DNA of 64,000 bases from Alitta virens (Eukaryota > Annelida > Polychaeta > Phyllodocida > Nereididae): the NCBI GenBank assembly GCA_932294295.1, contig OW028575.1, positions 12,714,058 to 12,778,057 of the forward strand. Reading direction: 5' to 3'. The translations under genes and the position numbers were made by a program. Below the pieces are notes generated by a model. The model was given only the letters and a program-made list of their open reading frames with translations. It did no database searches and was not told where the DNA came from. Below, one piece after another: positions 35,830-47,049 of this stretch (its first letter is position 1; every line of letters begins with the position of its first letter).

Positions 35830-36105
35830 TTTGTAAAATTTAAATCTAATATTGATATCATAATTAGTATTTGTGATTTGATCGGTGATTTTATTTGCTA
35901 TCTTTAATGTACTTATATATATTATTTCGCCTTAATACTGTCCAGAAAACATCAAATTGTGGCAACTGGGACCTTGAACGTTAAGCTGTATATATCATAA
36001 TTCTGTAAATGTAGTTTTAGATAGACGTAGTGAGTACATATGTGACATATGTATCTTTTCTGATATGAAAAAGTGTCAATAAAAGCTATATATATATTAT
36101 AAATG
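35830..36105 (+). mobile_element. LINE 3' UTR fragment
   Basis: Plus-strand copy of the 3' UTR of the LINE at 21725-22860. Shared words include GGCAACTGGGACCTTGAACG and AAAAAGTGTCAATAAAAGCT; it ends just after AATAAA. 5' truncated. Confidence 0.8.
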
Positions 36106-36631
36106 AATGGCAGTATAAAGAAGGTGATACACTTTGCAAAATTATCGAAAGAATATGCAGATAGATAGATAGATGATAGTTTATTCTTATTCTTCATATT
36201 CTTCTTATATAAAAATATACTGCTGTATATACTATTTAAAAGGCTGCTGCTTCCCGAATATTAATACGATTTTCGTCAAATAAAGACTGAATTGTTCAGG
36301 GAAATGTGTAGAATGTATATAATAGTCTAACGCCCCCAACATTAATCGCTGTTCTTTAATGTAGATAGTTAGATACATAGATACATAGATATGTAGATAG
36401 ATAGATATGTAGATAGATAGACAGATATGTAGATATTTAAATATGTAGATATGAAGATAGATAGTTTAGAGAGACAGATAAATTTATATGCTTATTATAT
36501 AATATAGGATATCTTGCTTAATATTTGGTCTATTTTCGATCCGAAAACACGTATAGAATCAGTATGAACTATACTGCAATCCAGTCTTTATTTGACGAAA
36601 ATCGGACTAATATTAAATTGAGCAGCGTTTG

Positions 36632-37269
36632 TTGTACACAGTCCAGTGAAAGCTGTTGTGTCAAGGTTCAGGATGTGAGAGGTGTGAAGCTGCTTTGTTT
36701 AAGTTTGTTGAATGTGAGATATCCAGGGGGATATTGAGTTTGCAATGAGCAGCTGAAGGGAAAGGACCATTTTATAAGCTATTTTAAATTGAATATTACA
36801 AGGAGGTGGATATTTATCATGTTTATACAAGCTGAAAAGGAAATGATTACTTGGAGTGTTTTGTGAGCTGATCTGGCATTAGTAGTGGATGGCCTGGAGT
36901 GCTATTGATGTTTGTAAGTTTTCATTATTATATTGCACTGTTTTCTATGTTTAATTTACAATGTAAATGACACTTAAGTGATTGTGATAGTAAGCCATGT
37001 ATCTGTATGTATTATGAGTTAATTAATGTCTATTTAATATAGAAGGTAAACTTGTAATGGATGACAGATGAATTTGTATTGATGTTAGTATATCTATCTG
37101 TTTGTCCATTATGTCTGTCCTGTCATGTCTGTCCATTTTTTATGTGTGTCTTATACTTAGTTTGTATTTTTTGTAACAATTTCAGATTCACCGGTCTGCC
37201 ACCGCGTGCTAATAAAGCTTTAGACTCTACCACCGCTTTTTTGTGTCATTCTGCCTGCACATCACTTCA
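36632..37269. mobile_element. possible solo LTR or small insertion
   Basis: Flanked by a 9-bp direct repeat CAGCGTTTG (36623-36631, 37270-37278) and sitting inside an R1 copy. Its 3' part has AATAAAGCTTTAGACTC, an R/U5-like poly(A) signal, and its ends approximate TG..CA. The length of the duplication is longer than usual for LTR elements, so the class is open. Confidence 0.45.
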
Positions 37270-37811
37270 CAGCGTTTGATAAATCCAGGCGTGGCCGTGT
37301 GCGGGAGCACCACTGTTTGCCTCCGCCAACCTAGCTGCCTTCTCAGACAAATAACTCGCTTAATATTTGGTCTATTTTAGATCCAAAAACACGTAAGGAA
37401 TCAGTATGAACTATACTACAATCCAGTCTTTATTTAACGTATTTAAAGTATATACAACCCCCCTCCCTGCCTACGCTGACGCTGGTAGCAAAAAGCCGGC
37501 GGGTTACCTGTGGAACTCGGCGGATTACTAGGCGGATTACTCCTACTACCCGCCGAGTTACTCGTAGAAGCCGGCGAGTTACTCCTACAACCCGCCGACT
37601 CTCTCCTCGAAATCGTTCACTAATTGGCCGTTATACCAGCGAGTCACCGGCCGAGTAACCCGGCGAGTCACTCCTGGTACCCGGCGAGTCACCCGCCGGG
37701 TCATGCCCAGCGACTTTTTCCCTGAGAATCCATCGCCAATCCCTCGAATTTCGGCCGTTACGTAATACTACGAGTTGACTACGGCAAACTCGGCTATGTG
37801 GGAATGGGGCT

Positions 37812-38025
37812 TAAGCCAATTGGTTTTTCTTCCGGAGACCAGCCTTATGCCGGCCTCTGGCACATTTGGTGCAGTCGACAGGATTGGTTTGGATTGGTGT
37901 GTGAATGGCAAGACTGGATTGGATCATCTGTGACTTGGTGGATCTACAAGATGCACCCGCATGACCTCACATAGACTGCTAGACAACATGACGGTATTAT
38001 TGTTGCAATGTTGTGTCTAATCAGG
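37812..38025 (+). mobile_element. inverted gypsy LTR end, PBS and leader
   Basis: About 98 per cent identical, as reverse complement, to 46890-47100. It includes the primer-binding site (here with one C-to-T change, TGGTGCAGTCGACAGG at 37867). Similarity ends at GTCTAATCAG, where the sequence passes directly into the integrase C-terminus of the minus-strand element. Confidence 0.85.
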
Positions 38026-40346
38026 TCTACAGGAACATGCACATCAGGGACAAATACAACTTTCGGACCTGACTTAACATGCACATCAGGGACAAATACA
38101 ACTTTCGGACCTGACTTAGACTTAGAACGAGAACCATCTTTACCACGTAACCTCATAATACCAACTGGAAGTAGCTGATTGCGATGCATGGTCCGCACTG
38201 ACCTGCCAGAGGTATCATCTTCGGGTTTGACAACATAGACAGGGACAGCTCCATTTGGAACCTTGGACACAACATAAATACTAGATTCCCAACGGTCAGC
38301 AATCTTGTGCTTACCACCAAAATGCAATTTCCGCACCAAAACTCTATCCCTGACATCTAAAACAGCCGCTCTAGCTTTAATGTCATATTTGGCCTTCTGT
38401 CTCAAATGACCTGAATTTGCAGCAACCTTGGCAGCATCATATGCATGTTTCAAGCGGTCCTTGAGATTTCTCACAAACTGGAATTGCAGGAGCTGCGAGG
38501 TGCTCATTCCGTTGCAAATCCATCACTATGTCTAGCAGTAGATTTGGATGCCTATCAAACATAAGATAATATGGACTCACATGAGTGACAGAATGGGGTG
38601 TACAATTGTACGCATGAACGAGCAAAGAAACTTGTGTGTGCCACTCTGCCTTCAGGCCTTCAGGGATGGGTCCAATGTACCTAGCATATTCAATAGGGAG
38701 GAATTGTACCGTTCAGTCATCCCATTCCCTGATGGATGATGAGGAGTGGTGCGGGACTTATGCATACCTGTAAACCTACACAACTCACGAATGACCCTAT
38801 TTTCAAAACTTCCACCTTGGTCACTATGGATCCGACCTGGAAAGCCATAATGAACCACAAAGTTGTTGTAAAAGCCAAAGCTGTTGTCTTTGCAGACAAA
38901 TTCCTAGTTGGAACAGCAACTGCATACCTAGTGAACAAGTGATAACAAGAACATGTTCAAAACCACCTCTTGACACTTCAAGACTCAAGAAAATCCATAG
39001 ATACCACTTCCAAAGGTTGGGACGTCAAAATTGCACAGGAAGTTACATACTCCTCAATTTCGGTAAACATACACGGCCAGAAGAAACGCTCTTGAACTAG
39101 TGCTCTTGTATGGTCTCGGCCCATATGTCCCATATCATCATGCAAGAGATGTAATACTGTGTCTTTGAAATGGGTGGGGAGAACTAACCTACGTTCATCT
39201 CTACCATCAACACTAACAACTCTATACAATCCACCTCTAATGACCTTGAGTCTGTCAAACTCTTAACAAACTGTGACAAGCTAAAGGCAATTCTGTCTTT
39301 GCCGGTTTCTTACCACTCTGTACAAAACGAAACAAAGGACCAATTGCAGGATCACTACGCTGCGCCCGTCTCCAGTAGCGAAGCTGTGACGGAGAGAAAT
39401 CAAATTCACCCAAATCAAAATCAACAGAAATAGCAAGCAATTCTGCATATGGCGTATAAATCAAACTACAAATTGCATGTACAACATCAGTTGAAAGGCA
39501 TTCTGTAAGAGATATCGGGATTCAGGACAACCCATCAGCGTCTGCGTTGCTTTTTCCCAGTTTGTACTTTATGTCAAACTGGTACGCAGCTAAATTAGCC
39601 AACCAGCGATGTCCTGTGGCATCAAGCTGAGCTGTACTGAAAACATAAGTGAAGGGGTTATTGTCAGTATAAACTGTGCACTTAACCCCATACAGATATT
39701 CATGAAACTGTTCCGTAATTGCCCACTTAAGTGCCAAAAACTCACGCTTGTGCGTTGGATAATGCTGCTCTGCAGGCTTCAGGGTGCGGCTGCCATAAGC
39801 AATCACATGAGGAATACCATCTACCTTCTGATACAATACATCACCCAATGAGTGAGAGCTGTCAACATGAAGTTCATAGGGTAGAGACGGATCAACTACA
39901 CTAAGGATCGGGGCAGATGTAAGAAGTTCTTTCACAGAATGCCTGATCTTGCTCGGGACCCCAATGCCATGAATTTTGCTTATTTGCTTTGCTAGAACCA
40001 CCCAGTAACTCTGCGAGAGGTTTTGTGATCTTAGAGTAGTCCTTCAAAAATCTCCTATAATAGCCTGCAAATCTTAGAAATTGATGTAACTGCTTATGAT
40101 TTTCAGGAACAGGCCATGAAACTACCTTTTCAATTTTGCCTGGATCCACAAAAATTCCCTCAGCAGAAACAATATGGCCTAGATATTTCACCTTACTTCT
40201 GAACATCTTACATTTCTTAGTCACCAACTTCAGATTGTACTTCCGCAATTGCTAGAAAACCAACTCTAAATGTGCCAGGTGTTCTTCGAAATATCTGGAA
40301 AACACTATGACATCATCTAAGTAAATCAACACACACTTATGGTTAA
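38026..40346 (-). pseudogene. pol: gypsy pol, second half: RT palm to integrase
   Basis: Minus-strand Ty3/gypsy pol in several frames. RT with the catalytic YLDD box near 40300; RT thumb 40248-39901 with KVKYLGHIVSAEG and FLRFAGYYRRF; RNase H 40001-39522 (ELHVDSS, REFLALKWAI, YTDNNP); integrase H2C2 finger 39229-38978; catalytic core 38940-38650 (IHSDQGGSFENRV and a Glu in MTERYN); and an integrase C-terminal part 38507-38026. Frames are broken at several points (about 40250, 39520, 39255, 38980, 38650, 38500), so it is dead. In the last part a 14-residue unit (KSGPKVVFVPDVHV) is repeated in tandem. The frame runs into the inverted leader at 38025 rather than into a 3' LTR. Confidence 0.9.
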
Positions 40347-40679
40347 AGACCGAGCTGCAGCAGGTCGAAATTGCCACCGCAAAGCAATAAAACGCTGATT
40401 GGCTGTTGGTGTCTCAGTCACGCCTGTTACGCTGCTGCAAGGGGGGTCAGGCAACCCCCCCTGTGATGCATGACTGCACAGTGCACAGGGTTTGTTTACA
40501 TTCATGGAGGGCTTCGGGCTGATACTAATGAGAAGTTTATTGCCAGTACTTAGTGAGCTGATAATGACAGATTCAGCAACAAATATGTGCATGGAAACTT
40601 ACAACAGCAAAAACGTACTTCCATTGGCATTTAGAACATAGAACCAAATTCATGAATTTTTTTAAAATATTTGTTATTA

Positions 40680-40965
40680 ATTCAGCATTATTGAATAGTT
40701 ACAATCTATCTATCTACCTATCTCACTATCTATCTATCTGACTATCTGTCTGACTATCTGTCTGACTATCTGTCTGACTATCTATCTATCTGTCTATCTA
40801 CCTATCTATCTATCTACCCAACTATCTATCTATCCATTCATCTGTCTGTCTGTCTTTATATCTATTCATCTGCTATCTATCTATCTAGCTATCTATCCAT
40901 GGAGACAAGAGTCTACTCTTGTCTCCATGATCTATCAAACTATCTATCTATCTTTTTTCTTTTTT
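40680..40965. repeat. TCTA/TCTG microsatellite with a hairpin
   Basis: Long array of TATC/TGTC-type tetranucleotides inside the TTAA element. At 40898-40929 it is interrupted by a perfect inverted repeat with 15-bp arms (CATGGAGACAAGAGT) and a 2-bp spacer. Confidence 0.9.
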
Positions 40966-41154
40966 TTTGGTGTGATTTTCCTGTCTGAGGTCATATGAGC
41001 CCTGCTAGAAACTAGTGCATATCTTGGTTTGACTACTAGGAATTATATGATTTTCCAGTTTGGACTGTATTGATAAGCATCACTGATAGGTCTGAACCTG
41101 TCATTCATTCAAGAAAACCTTTTCTCATTTTTCTATTTTGAAACAAGGTTTTTA

Positions 41155-41232
41155 TCAGTATTTCAACTGACTCATCTCGTCTACATATCTGGATCCAGAT
41201 ATGTAGACGAGATGAGTCAGTTGAAATACTGA
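41155..41232. repeat. 78-bp perfect palindrome
   Basis: Two 39-bp arms without spacer, centred on GGATCC at 41191-41196. Every base from 41155 to 41193 pairs with 41194 to 41232. It overlaps the stop codon region of the transposase remnant (frame ends at 41217). Confidence 0.97.
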
Positions 41233-42217
41233 GAAATATAATCATCCCAAAGCTTACCTAGGTAGTCATAATTTGTTGCAACTAGACACTTTTTACCTTT
41301 CTGGCTTCTTGGGGATTTTGGATCTTTGGCTTTGTACACTGAGGTTTGATGGCGTCCTACATTGGTATTCCAGTGAAGAATGGCCAGGTGTGCACGTACG
41401 GAATACTGTCGCTCTCCAAAAGCAATCCTTTTATTTTGAAAGATGTTCAAGTGTTATTGAATGATTCGGCGTGGTAAGTGTCACAAGCTAGTCTATAGTC
41501 ATTCGCATTCTTGTACAAAGTGCTGCTTGTAATAACACCCAGCAGCATTTTCTGTGCCTTTTTAGATTTTAATTGCATGCAACTATTTTCATGCTTCCCT
41601 TCAGTCCGACAACGGGATTCGGGAAAACAGCCTCTGTGTTTGCCCTGGTAGTGATCAAGAGCATTGACAAGAGCAGCTCTAAGTTTCTCTACATCTCCAT
41701 CACAATTTCTGACTGCCCAGTGAGCATAGGTACACATGGGCTCAGGTTTGTTCTTCAGCTGTTCATGCCAGGTCCTACCATGCTGGTACTGAGGTCCATT
41801 TCCAATTTTATACACTGCTTTCTTGAAGGCCTTCATGGCATGCCACAGGTCATTCTGGCTGGTAGCTGTGGTTGACTCGTGAATGAATTTATTAATTGAA
41901 AGGTTTCTGTCATGAGCATGAACACTGATTGACACAGCTTGATCCTCAAAGTAGCTGTACATTCTTCGAGTTCCGATTGTTTCATGACGCTGTGTTACAG
42001 AGTCATCGAGCTTGGTGACATGCTCATGGCGAAGGACTTTGTGAGTTTTTTTTCCAAGGGCAACCATACTTGTGTCTTTAGAATTTTTTCGCCACCCATC
42101 AGTCTCTATGTCAATCACTCTATTGCTTTCTCCCTCCACTTGAACATCTTCCACACCTTGGTTATAACTTATTTCTTCTGTCAGAGCATCTAACTGGTTC
42201 TGTTCACTGGCCCTCAT
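41217..42217 (-). pseudogene. transposase remnant (Kolobok-like)
   Basis: Two minus-strand frames, 42217-41447 and 41450-41217, are the same protein broken by a one-base shift at ~41450 (HAESFNNT then NIFQNKR). The preserved part looks like the catalytic core and C-terminus of a cut-and-paste transposase. It has an IDIETDGWRKN start (candidate first Asp), THKVLRHEHVTKLDDSV with HETIGTRRMY, HAHDRNLSINKF (candidate second Asp), and a C-terminal CDTYHAESFNN (candidate acidic residue) followed by AHLAILHWN. The frame continues upstream past a TTTTTCCAG acceptor-like site at about 42238. An open stretch 42511-42290 with CRQNTCSGQC may be a preceding exon. Family inferred from TTAA duplications and general organisation; catalytic residue assignments are tentative. 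Confidence 0.6.
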
Positions 42218-43900
42218 GGCAAGAGGGTAGAACCTGGAAAAAGGGAAAAAGCATCAATTACAAATAAGCCCAGACATGTCAAAAATATGTCAGCCGGAAT
42301 TTCCCTGATATAAAGAAAGCAATAGGTTTTTATCTACCAAAAATCTCTCATACAGTCTCATTGTAACAGGTGTTTCAATAGCCCTACACTGACCCGAACA
42401 GGTGTTTTGTCTACAAACGTCTATTGTGTCTATGTATATAACTTCATTGCTTATTTGGGTTTGCTGAAGGAGTGATACAATGTCTGTTTGTCTGTCTCCT
42501 GACTTCATCAATTTCTTTTTCTTCAGTTTGTTTGAATAGCAATCAGCATTTTTTTATAATAACTTTTTGCAATCAGCACCCACAAAAATATAAATGAGTT
42601 AGTCCCCCAGTACTTCTCTTAATGACAATTACCAATCATGAGACTGCCATGCTACATCATAAATTGCAATAACACTACATGTGTGATTTTGTATTATTTT
42701 AGCTTGTTAATTTGACTAAAATAGAATAGTTCATTTGAAAGAACTATAAACCTACAAAGACTTGTGACTTTAGCATTTTTTCTATAAATAGAGAATATAG
42801 TGCTGAATGTATTTAATTCTTATTTTTCCATATCATTATGCAAACAATCAGTCAATTGTAATTTCCAAAGAAGGAAAGAAGTTCCAGTTATCCAAATGAT
42901 TCGTCATAATGAACAAAAGCACTTGGAATCAAAGCTATTACCAAGGTGTTATAATGAGATTTCACTGTAATATTTTGTCTGAATTTATGAACACTGAATA
43001 AGTTGAAAGGTCTAGAAAGGTGTCGGCCGTCTTACTCTAAAATGTGTTACATAATCAAAGTACATGTATAGATTATGGCGCTCTAATTTGACACTGAAAA
43101 CTGAAATTATTTACTCTATGATCCCTCAGTTGAATATAAGCATGACAAGCATGCAGTTAATAGTTAGCTTCATTATTAGTGAAATGAATTCAGACTATGT
43201 GAACTCCCAAAAAGGTAATTTCCCTAAAAGACAATTTCCATAACGGTCAGTGGAGACTTTTTGACTCATAATTACATCACCTACATTTTACGTAAGTCAA
43301 TTAGGCCGAATGCAAGATAATATAAACAGAATAATACTTTTTTTACATTTCATTAGCACATGAAAATCTTTTTTTTAGTATTTGTTAATCTATACAGAGC
43401 TGTAAGGACATTTTGAGTGTGTAGAATGACTGAACTCCACACCATACTTATAATGACCAAGGTAGAAATAAACTAATCCATATGTTTAGCGCACAGACAC
43501 TTCTAACAGCATTATCACAGTAACTGATTGCACTTAGTTTTACCTCTTTCAAAATTGTGTAAACTTATACGAGTTTCCAAAATAGAGACACATCATTCAA
43601 TTGTCATTAGGGCCTGTCAATCAAACTGAAGAACAATTCCCAGTTTATCCGTAAAATTTTGTATTAAACACTAAATATTTCAACTAATATTCCAAGCCAA
43701 ATGCAGGAAATTGCATATTTCGTTTCTGCATGAATTCAGGAACCGGCTCATACCAAATTGAAAGAAATTGTTATGCAATAACTTTCATAAATTCGAGAAA
43801 ACAATAGAGAGGAGTCAGAGATGTTGACACTTCGAGGGGTTGGACACAAATGAGGCCTCAGAACAGCTGAGGCCTTTTATAGTCGTGGCTCGGTCTTTAA

Positions 43901-44420
43901 GCTCCTGAAACACATTTTCCATCAAACGCTGGTACGTTGCAGGGCTGTTCGTTAGCCCAAATGGCATACGCACATACTCAAAATGACCTAATGGTCCAGC
44001 AGTAAATGCGGTTTTGCTCACGTCGGACTCAGTCACTGGCACCTAGTAGTAGTCTGACTTCATGTCTAACACAGAAAATATTTGAGATCCGCCAAGATAG
44101 TCGAACATTTCCGTTATCCTCAGAATGGCGTGTGCGTCTGGTATTATCCTAGAATTCAAAAATCTATAGTCGGTACAAATCCTCAAGGACGCATCCTTCT
44201 TATGGACTAACACCAGGTTCGATGCGTATGGACTGTTCGAAGGGTGTATGACTCCAGCATCTTGGAAGTGCTGCAAGTGTAGCCTAACTTCCTCCACTAA
44301 AGCAGGAAATTCCTCTGCCCTGGCCACCTGTTTCGCAGACAAGTCCACTTCCTCACCCTTCAACCCAAACTCAAGTCCCCGATGCTTCAACATGATTACT
44401 AACTTCAGAGCTCTCAGCAA
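43901..44420 (-). pseudogene. pol: gypsy pol, RT N-terminal half
   Basis: Minus-strand reverse transcriptase fingers and palm start: LVHKKDASLRICTDYRFLN, then SVLDMKSDYY, an in-frame TAG at 44043-44045, and in the same frame FEYVRMPFGLTNSPATYQR. It stops being RT at the TTAA at 43897 where the DNA transposon sits; the domain resumes at 40346. The frame is offset from the protease part, from which it is separated by a ~380-bp repeat insertion. Confidence 0.9.
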
Positions 44421-44439
44421 CTCGGGCCATTCTGTACCT

Positions 44440-44825
44440 CACAACCACCCAGGAAATGTACCCCAGGCAAATCTCGCAAAGTTGAGGTATTATCATAATT
44501 TATTCATGTGGCTCACGTGGTCAGAGCTGTCAAACCAACAAAACAATTGTGATATCCACTCGTATGGAGTGTTAAAACAGTTTACCTTGTTTAGAATCAG
44601 TTTTCATAGCTTCAAGTAATGTATAAACACAACTTCCAGAGTAAACGAAACCCCCGTGGTTCATGGTGGTTGTACCCACTGCAACGGATGTTTACCCTTT
44701 TGAGTGATCACATTGGCCAGGGTTGGTCAGGTCATGTCACGGCAGGGTCAACTAATTTAAATATAACGTTTGGCTAGTTTGGAGCCCAATCTCGACTTAT
44801 TTACTGGAGTCTTTGCTGGAGTGCT
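44440..44825 (+). repeat. dispersed repeat inserted between gypsy protease and RT
   Basis: Same family as 27405-27780, same orientation on +. It has no coding sequence and interrupts pol. Confidence 0.7.
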
Positions 44826-44922
44826 CACAACAGACGTGGTTAGAGGACAACACAACCGTCTGATTGCTGGAATTAGACGGGAATGATTTGGGACTGTGGA
44901 ATCATATAAAACAAGGCTCAAC

Positions 44923-45501
44923 TTAAACCCCTGGGGGCAGCTTAGCTTTGAGAGTGTCATCAACTATAGCTGCACCTGCATACTGACAACCACTATCAAT
45001 TTGACAATCAACAACCACCTGACTGTTAGGCTGAAGCGTGATCCTATCCAAACTTTTACCATATCCAATGAAACCTGTGTGCTTCCGGAACCACTCACTC
45101 CGATTGCCACTTACTTGAAGAGCCATAGACCAGGAACGAGGCAGGTCCTTCAATTCCTGAGTCTGTCTAATGGAAGAAAGAAGCATCAACAGTGTATTGG
45201 TGCCAAGCAACACCGGAACCTTCTCATTGTAGGTAGTGTCAGGCACAATCAAAAACAAAGCAGTGTAAAGATCTTCACTGAAAGGAACATTAAAATCCAG
45301 AACCACATAACAATCAAAGGGCAGAGTGCTGCCACCTGCCACCTCAACCGTTAGCACTTCAGCAACTGGGACCACAGGTACATCAGGTAACTCAGAAGTG
45401 AGAAACTTCCTAGAAATTGTGGACACTGTGGCACCAGTATCTAACATACACTTAACCTGAGTACCCTGTAAGGTGATCTCACCAACACAAGGGGGACCCA
45501 C
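44923..45501 (-). pseudogene. pol: gypsy pol, aspartic protease region
   Basis: Minus-strand retropepsin with the active-site triad in MLDTGATVSTIS and a flap/C-terminal VLLGTN motif, followed by a linker towards RT. Its frame is displaced by one base relative to gag, as expected for frameshifted gag-pol. No domain loss within it, but the downstream pol is interrupted. Confidence 0.85.
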
Positions 45502-45508
45502 TAACTGA

Positions 45509-46477
45509 CTAACTACTTTTGGGGCTTCGGAGACCCGGCCTGTCGGTTGCCCCTTTCCGATGGCCGTGACTTGACTTGTTTAAATGACCCTTGGACAGGC
45601 ATCCTGCCTTGACATGACCAACCTGCCCACAGAGCCAGCAAGTAATATCATTTGATTGCCTAAGTTGGGGATGTGACCTTTTTTCTAAATCCTTAAATTC
45701 AGATTGCAATTGCTCAAGCATTGCTTTGAGATTGCTATTGTATTGAGTCTGTGCTGAGTTAACCTGAGCTTTCTTTGAACTATCCGTACCCTTTGTGTTG
45801 GAAGTGGCGCTGAACAAGTCTTTTTCAAATTTTCTTAATTCAATCAAAAGTTTGTCATAATCTTTGATGCTATCATATTTATGACCTGAAATTTCTCTTA
45901 ACTCTTTCCTCAAACCAGACCATAACTTGGCTTGCATGGCCTCTTCTTTATCTTCTGCTTTAATCTTATCAGCCTCAATTGCCTGCTGCATTAAGTCCTC
46001 CAGCCGGCAGGACCATGCAACAATTGTTTCATCTTTCCCCTGATGGGAGCTATAAAATTCCGCTAACACATCTTGGCCTACAAACACACTACCATATAAG
46101 TTGTTCATGCGTTGCACAATTTGATCTACTGTTGCCTCATCCCCTAACCTAACCACCACTTTGCTAGCCTTTCCTCTAAGTGAATTCCTAAGCGCTTGTA
46201 AGATGACTTCATTGGAATAACGTTTACTTTTAGTCAAACACTTTATCTCATACTGCCAAACATCAAAAGAAACATGCTCAGCTTTACTTGGGAGTTGCTC
46301 CAGTAAAAATAGGAATTCTAGGTACGTGTTCTTTAGAACTAACAACTGCTTGAGCAATAGGCTTAACTTCACCCTGTGGGGCCATCCCACCTTGTGCTAC
46401 CACGTAGGCCATCCAATCTTACCAAGTTCTGCGAACCTCTGTAGTATCTTAGTCGTTCCTTCTTCACTAAACTCCAT
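45509..46477 (-). pseudogene. gag: gypsy gag with CCHC zinc knuckle
   Basis: From the ATG at 46477 (MEFSEEGTTK) the minus-strand frame encodes a gag of ~322 codons. A helical capsid-like region contains LRNSLRGKA and MNNLYGSVF, and a charged segment leads to a C-terminal nucleocapsid knuckle CWLCGQVGHVKAGC (C-x2-C-x4-H-x4-C). One in-frame TAG at 46397-46399 interrupts it after KIGWPTW; otherwise it is open. Confidence 0.85.
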
Positions 46478-47029
46478 TTTAAAATTTTTGTAAGGTAACC
46501 AACAAACAATTAGGATAACTGAGAATGATATGAAGTACAGGCTGCCACTCATAAATAAATCTACAACTGAGACACCTGGTAGCATGTAACTGCACTAACT
46601 CCAGATTCACCAATTAAGTTCACAAATCCAACCAACTCAGTATACAAGTGTGCAACAAATTCTCGTGTTGTTTTACAAGTCTAAGTTGAAGTTGGTATGC
46701 ACACAACAAAGTTTTATAAGTTTCCTTTCACAATTCATTCAGGACATAAAGCAGAATTTCTTTGTAAAGTTCATTTCAAAATTAAATTTCTGCCCTTTCA
46801 GTTTTCAAGTCAAAGTCTGATCAGCTGTCAAACACTTTGTTGTCTGTTAAGCCTAATTGGCTGATCACTCCTTAAATCCTTAAGTAGAGCTGATTAGACC
46901 CAACATTGCAACAATAATACCGTCATGTTGTCTAGCAGTCCATGTGAGGTCATGCAGGTGCATCTTGTAGATCCACCAAGTCACAGATGATCCAATCCAG
47001 TCTTGCCATTCACACACCAATCCAAACCA

Positions 47030-47047
47030 ATCCTGTCGACTGCGCCA
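47030..47047 (-). promoter_or_regulatory. gypsy primer-binding site
   Basis: Minus-strand TGGCGCAGTCGACAGGAT starts 2 bases after the LTR end and begins with TGG, complementary to a tRNA 3' CCA end. The matching tRNA cannot be named from the window. Confidence 0.75.
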
Positions 47048-47049
47048 AA

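Larger units (their letters stand above)
34708..37806. mobile_element. 3.1-kb fold-back-like element inserted in the LTR
   Basis: The ends are inverted copies of each other: CGTAGTCAACTCGTAGTATT at 34710, and the same sequence inverted ending near 37787. Subterminal arms of ~380 bp (34740-35110) and ~230 bp (37490-37720) consist of degenerate repeats of the CCGGCGAGTAACTC type in both orientations. Inside, R1 repeats form a second inverted pair (35127-35345 versus 37285-37490). There is no transposase frame. The interior also holds a LINE 3' fragment, GATA repeats and an inserted LTR-like segment, so it is a nest. It resembles fold-back or large MITE elements; superfamily unknown. Confidence 0.65.
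40347..43896 (-). mobile_element. 3.55-kb TTAA-flanked DNA transposon (Kolobok-like) inside gypsy pol
   Basis: TTAA at 40343-40346 and 43897-43900 flanks this segment exactly, and removing it joins the two parts of the RT domain. Termini are short inverted repeats AGACCGAGC. A second terminus of the same family lies at 20.87 kb. The minus-strand transposase remnant at 41217-42217 lies inside. TTAA target duplications are known for Kolobok and piggyBac; the transposase does not look like piggyBac, and Kolobok is the better guess. Confidence 0.8.

Noticed and set aside
34740..37720. CRISPR-like array from the regularly repeated CGAGTAACTC words
   Set aside because: Repeats are degenerate, occur in both orientations and have no constant spacers; the genome is eukaryotic.
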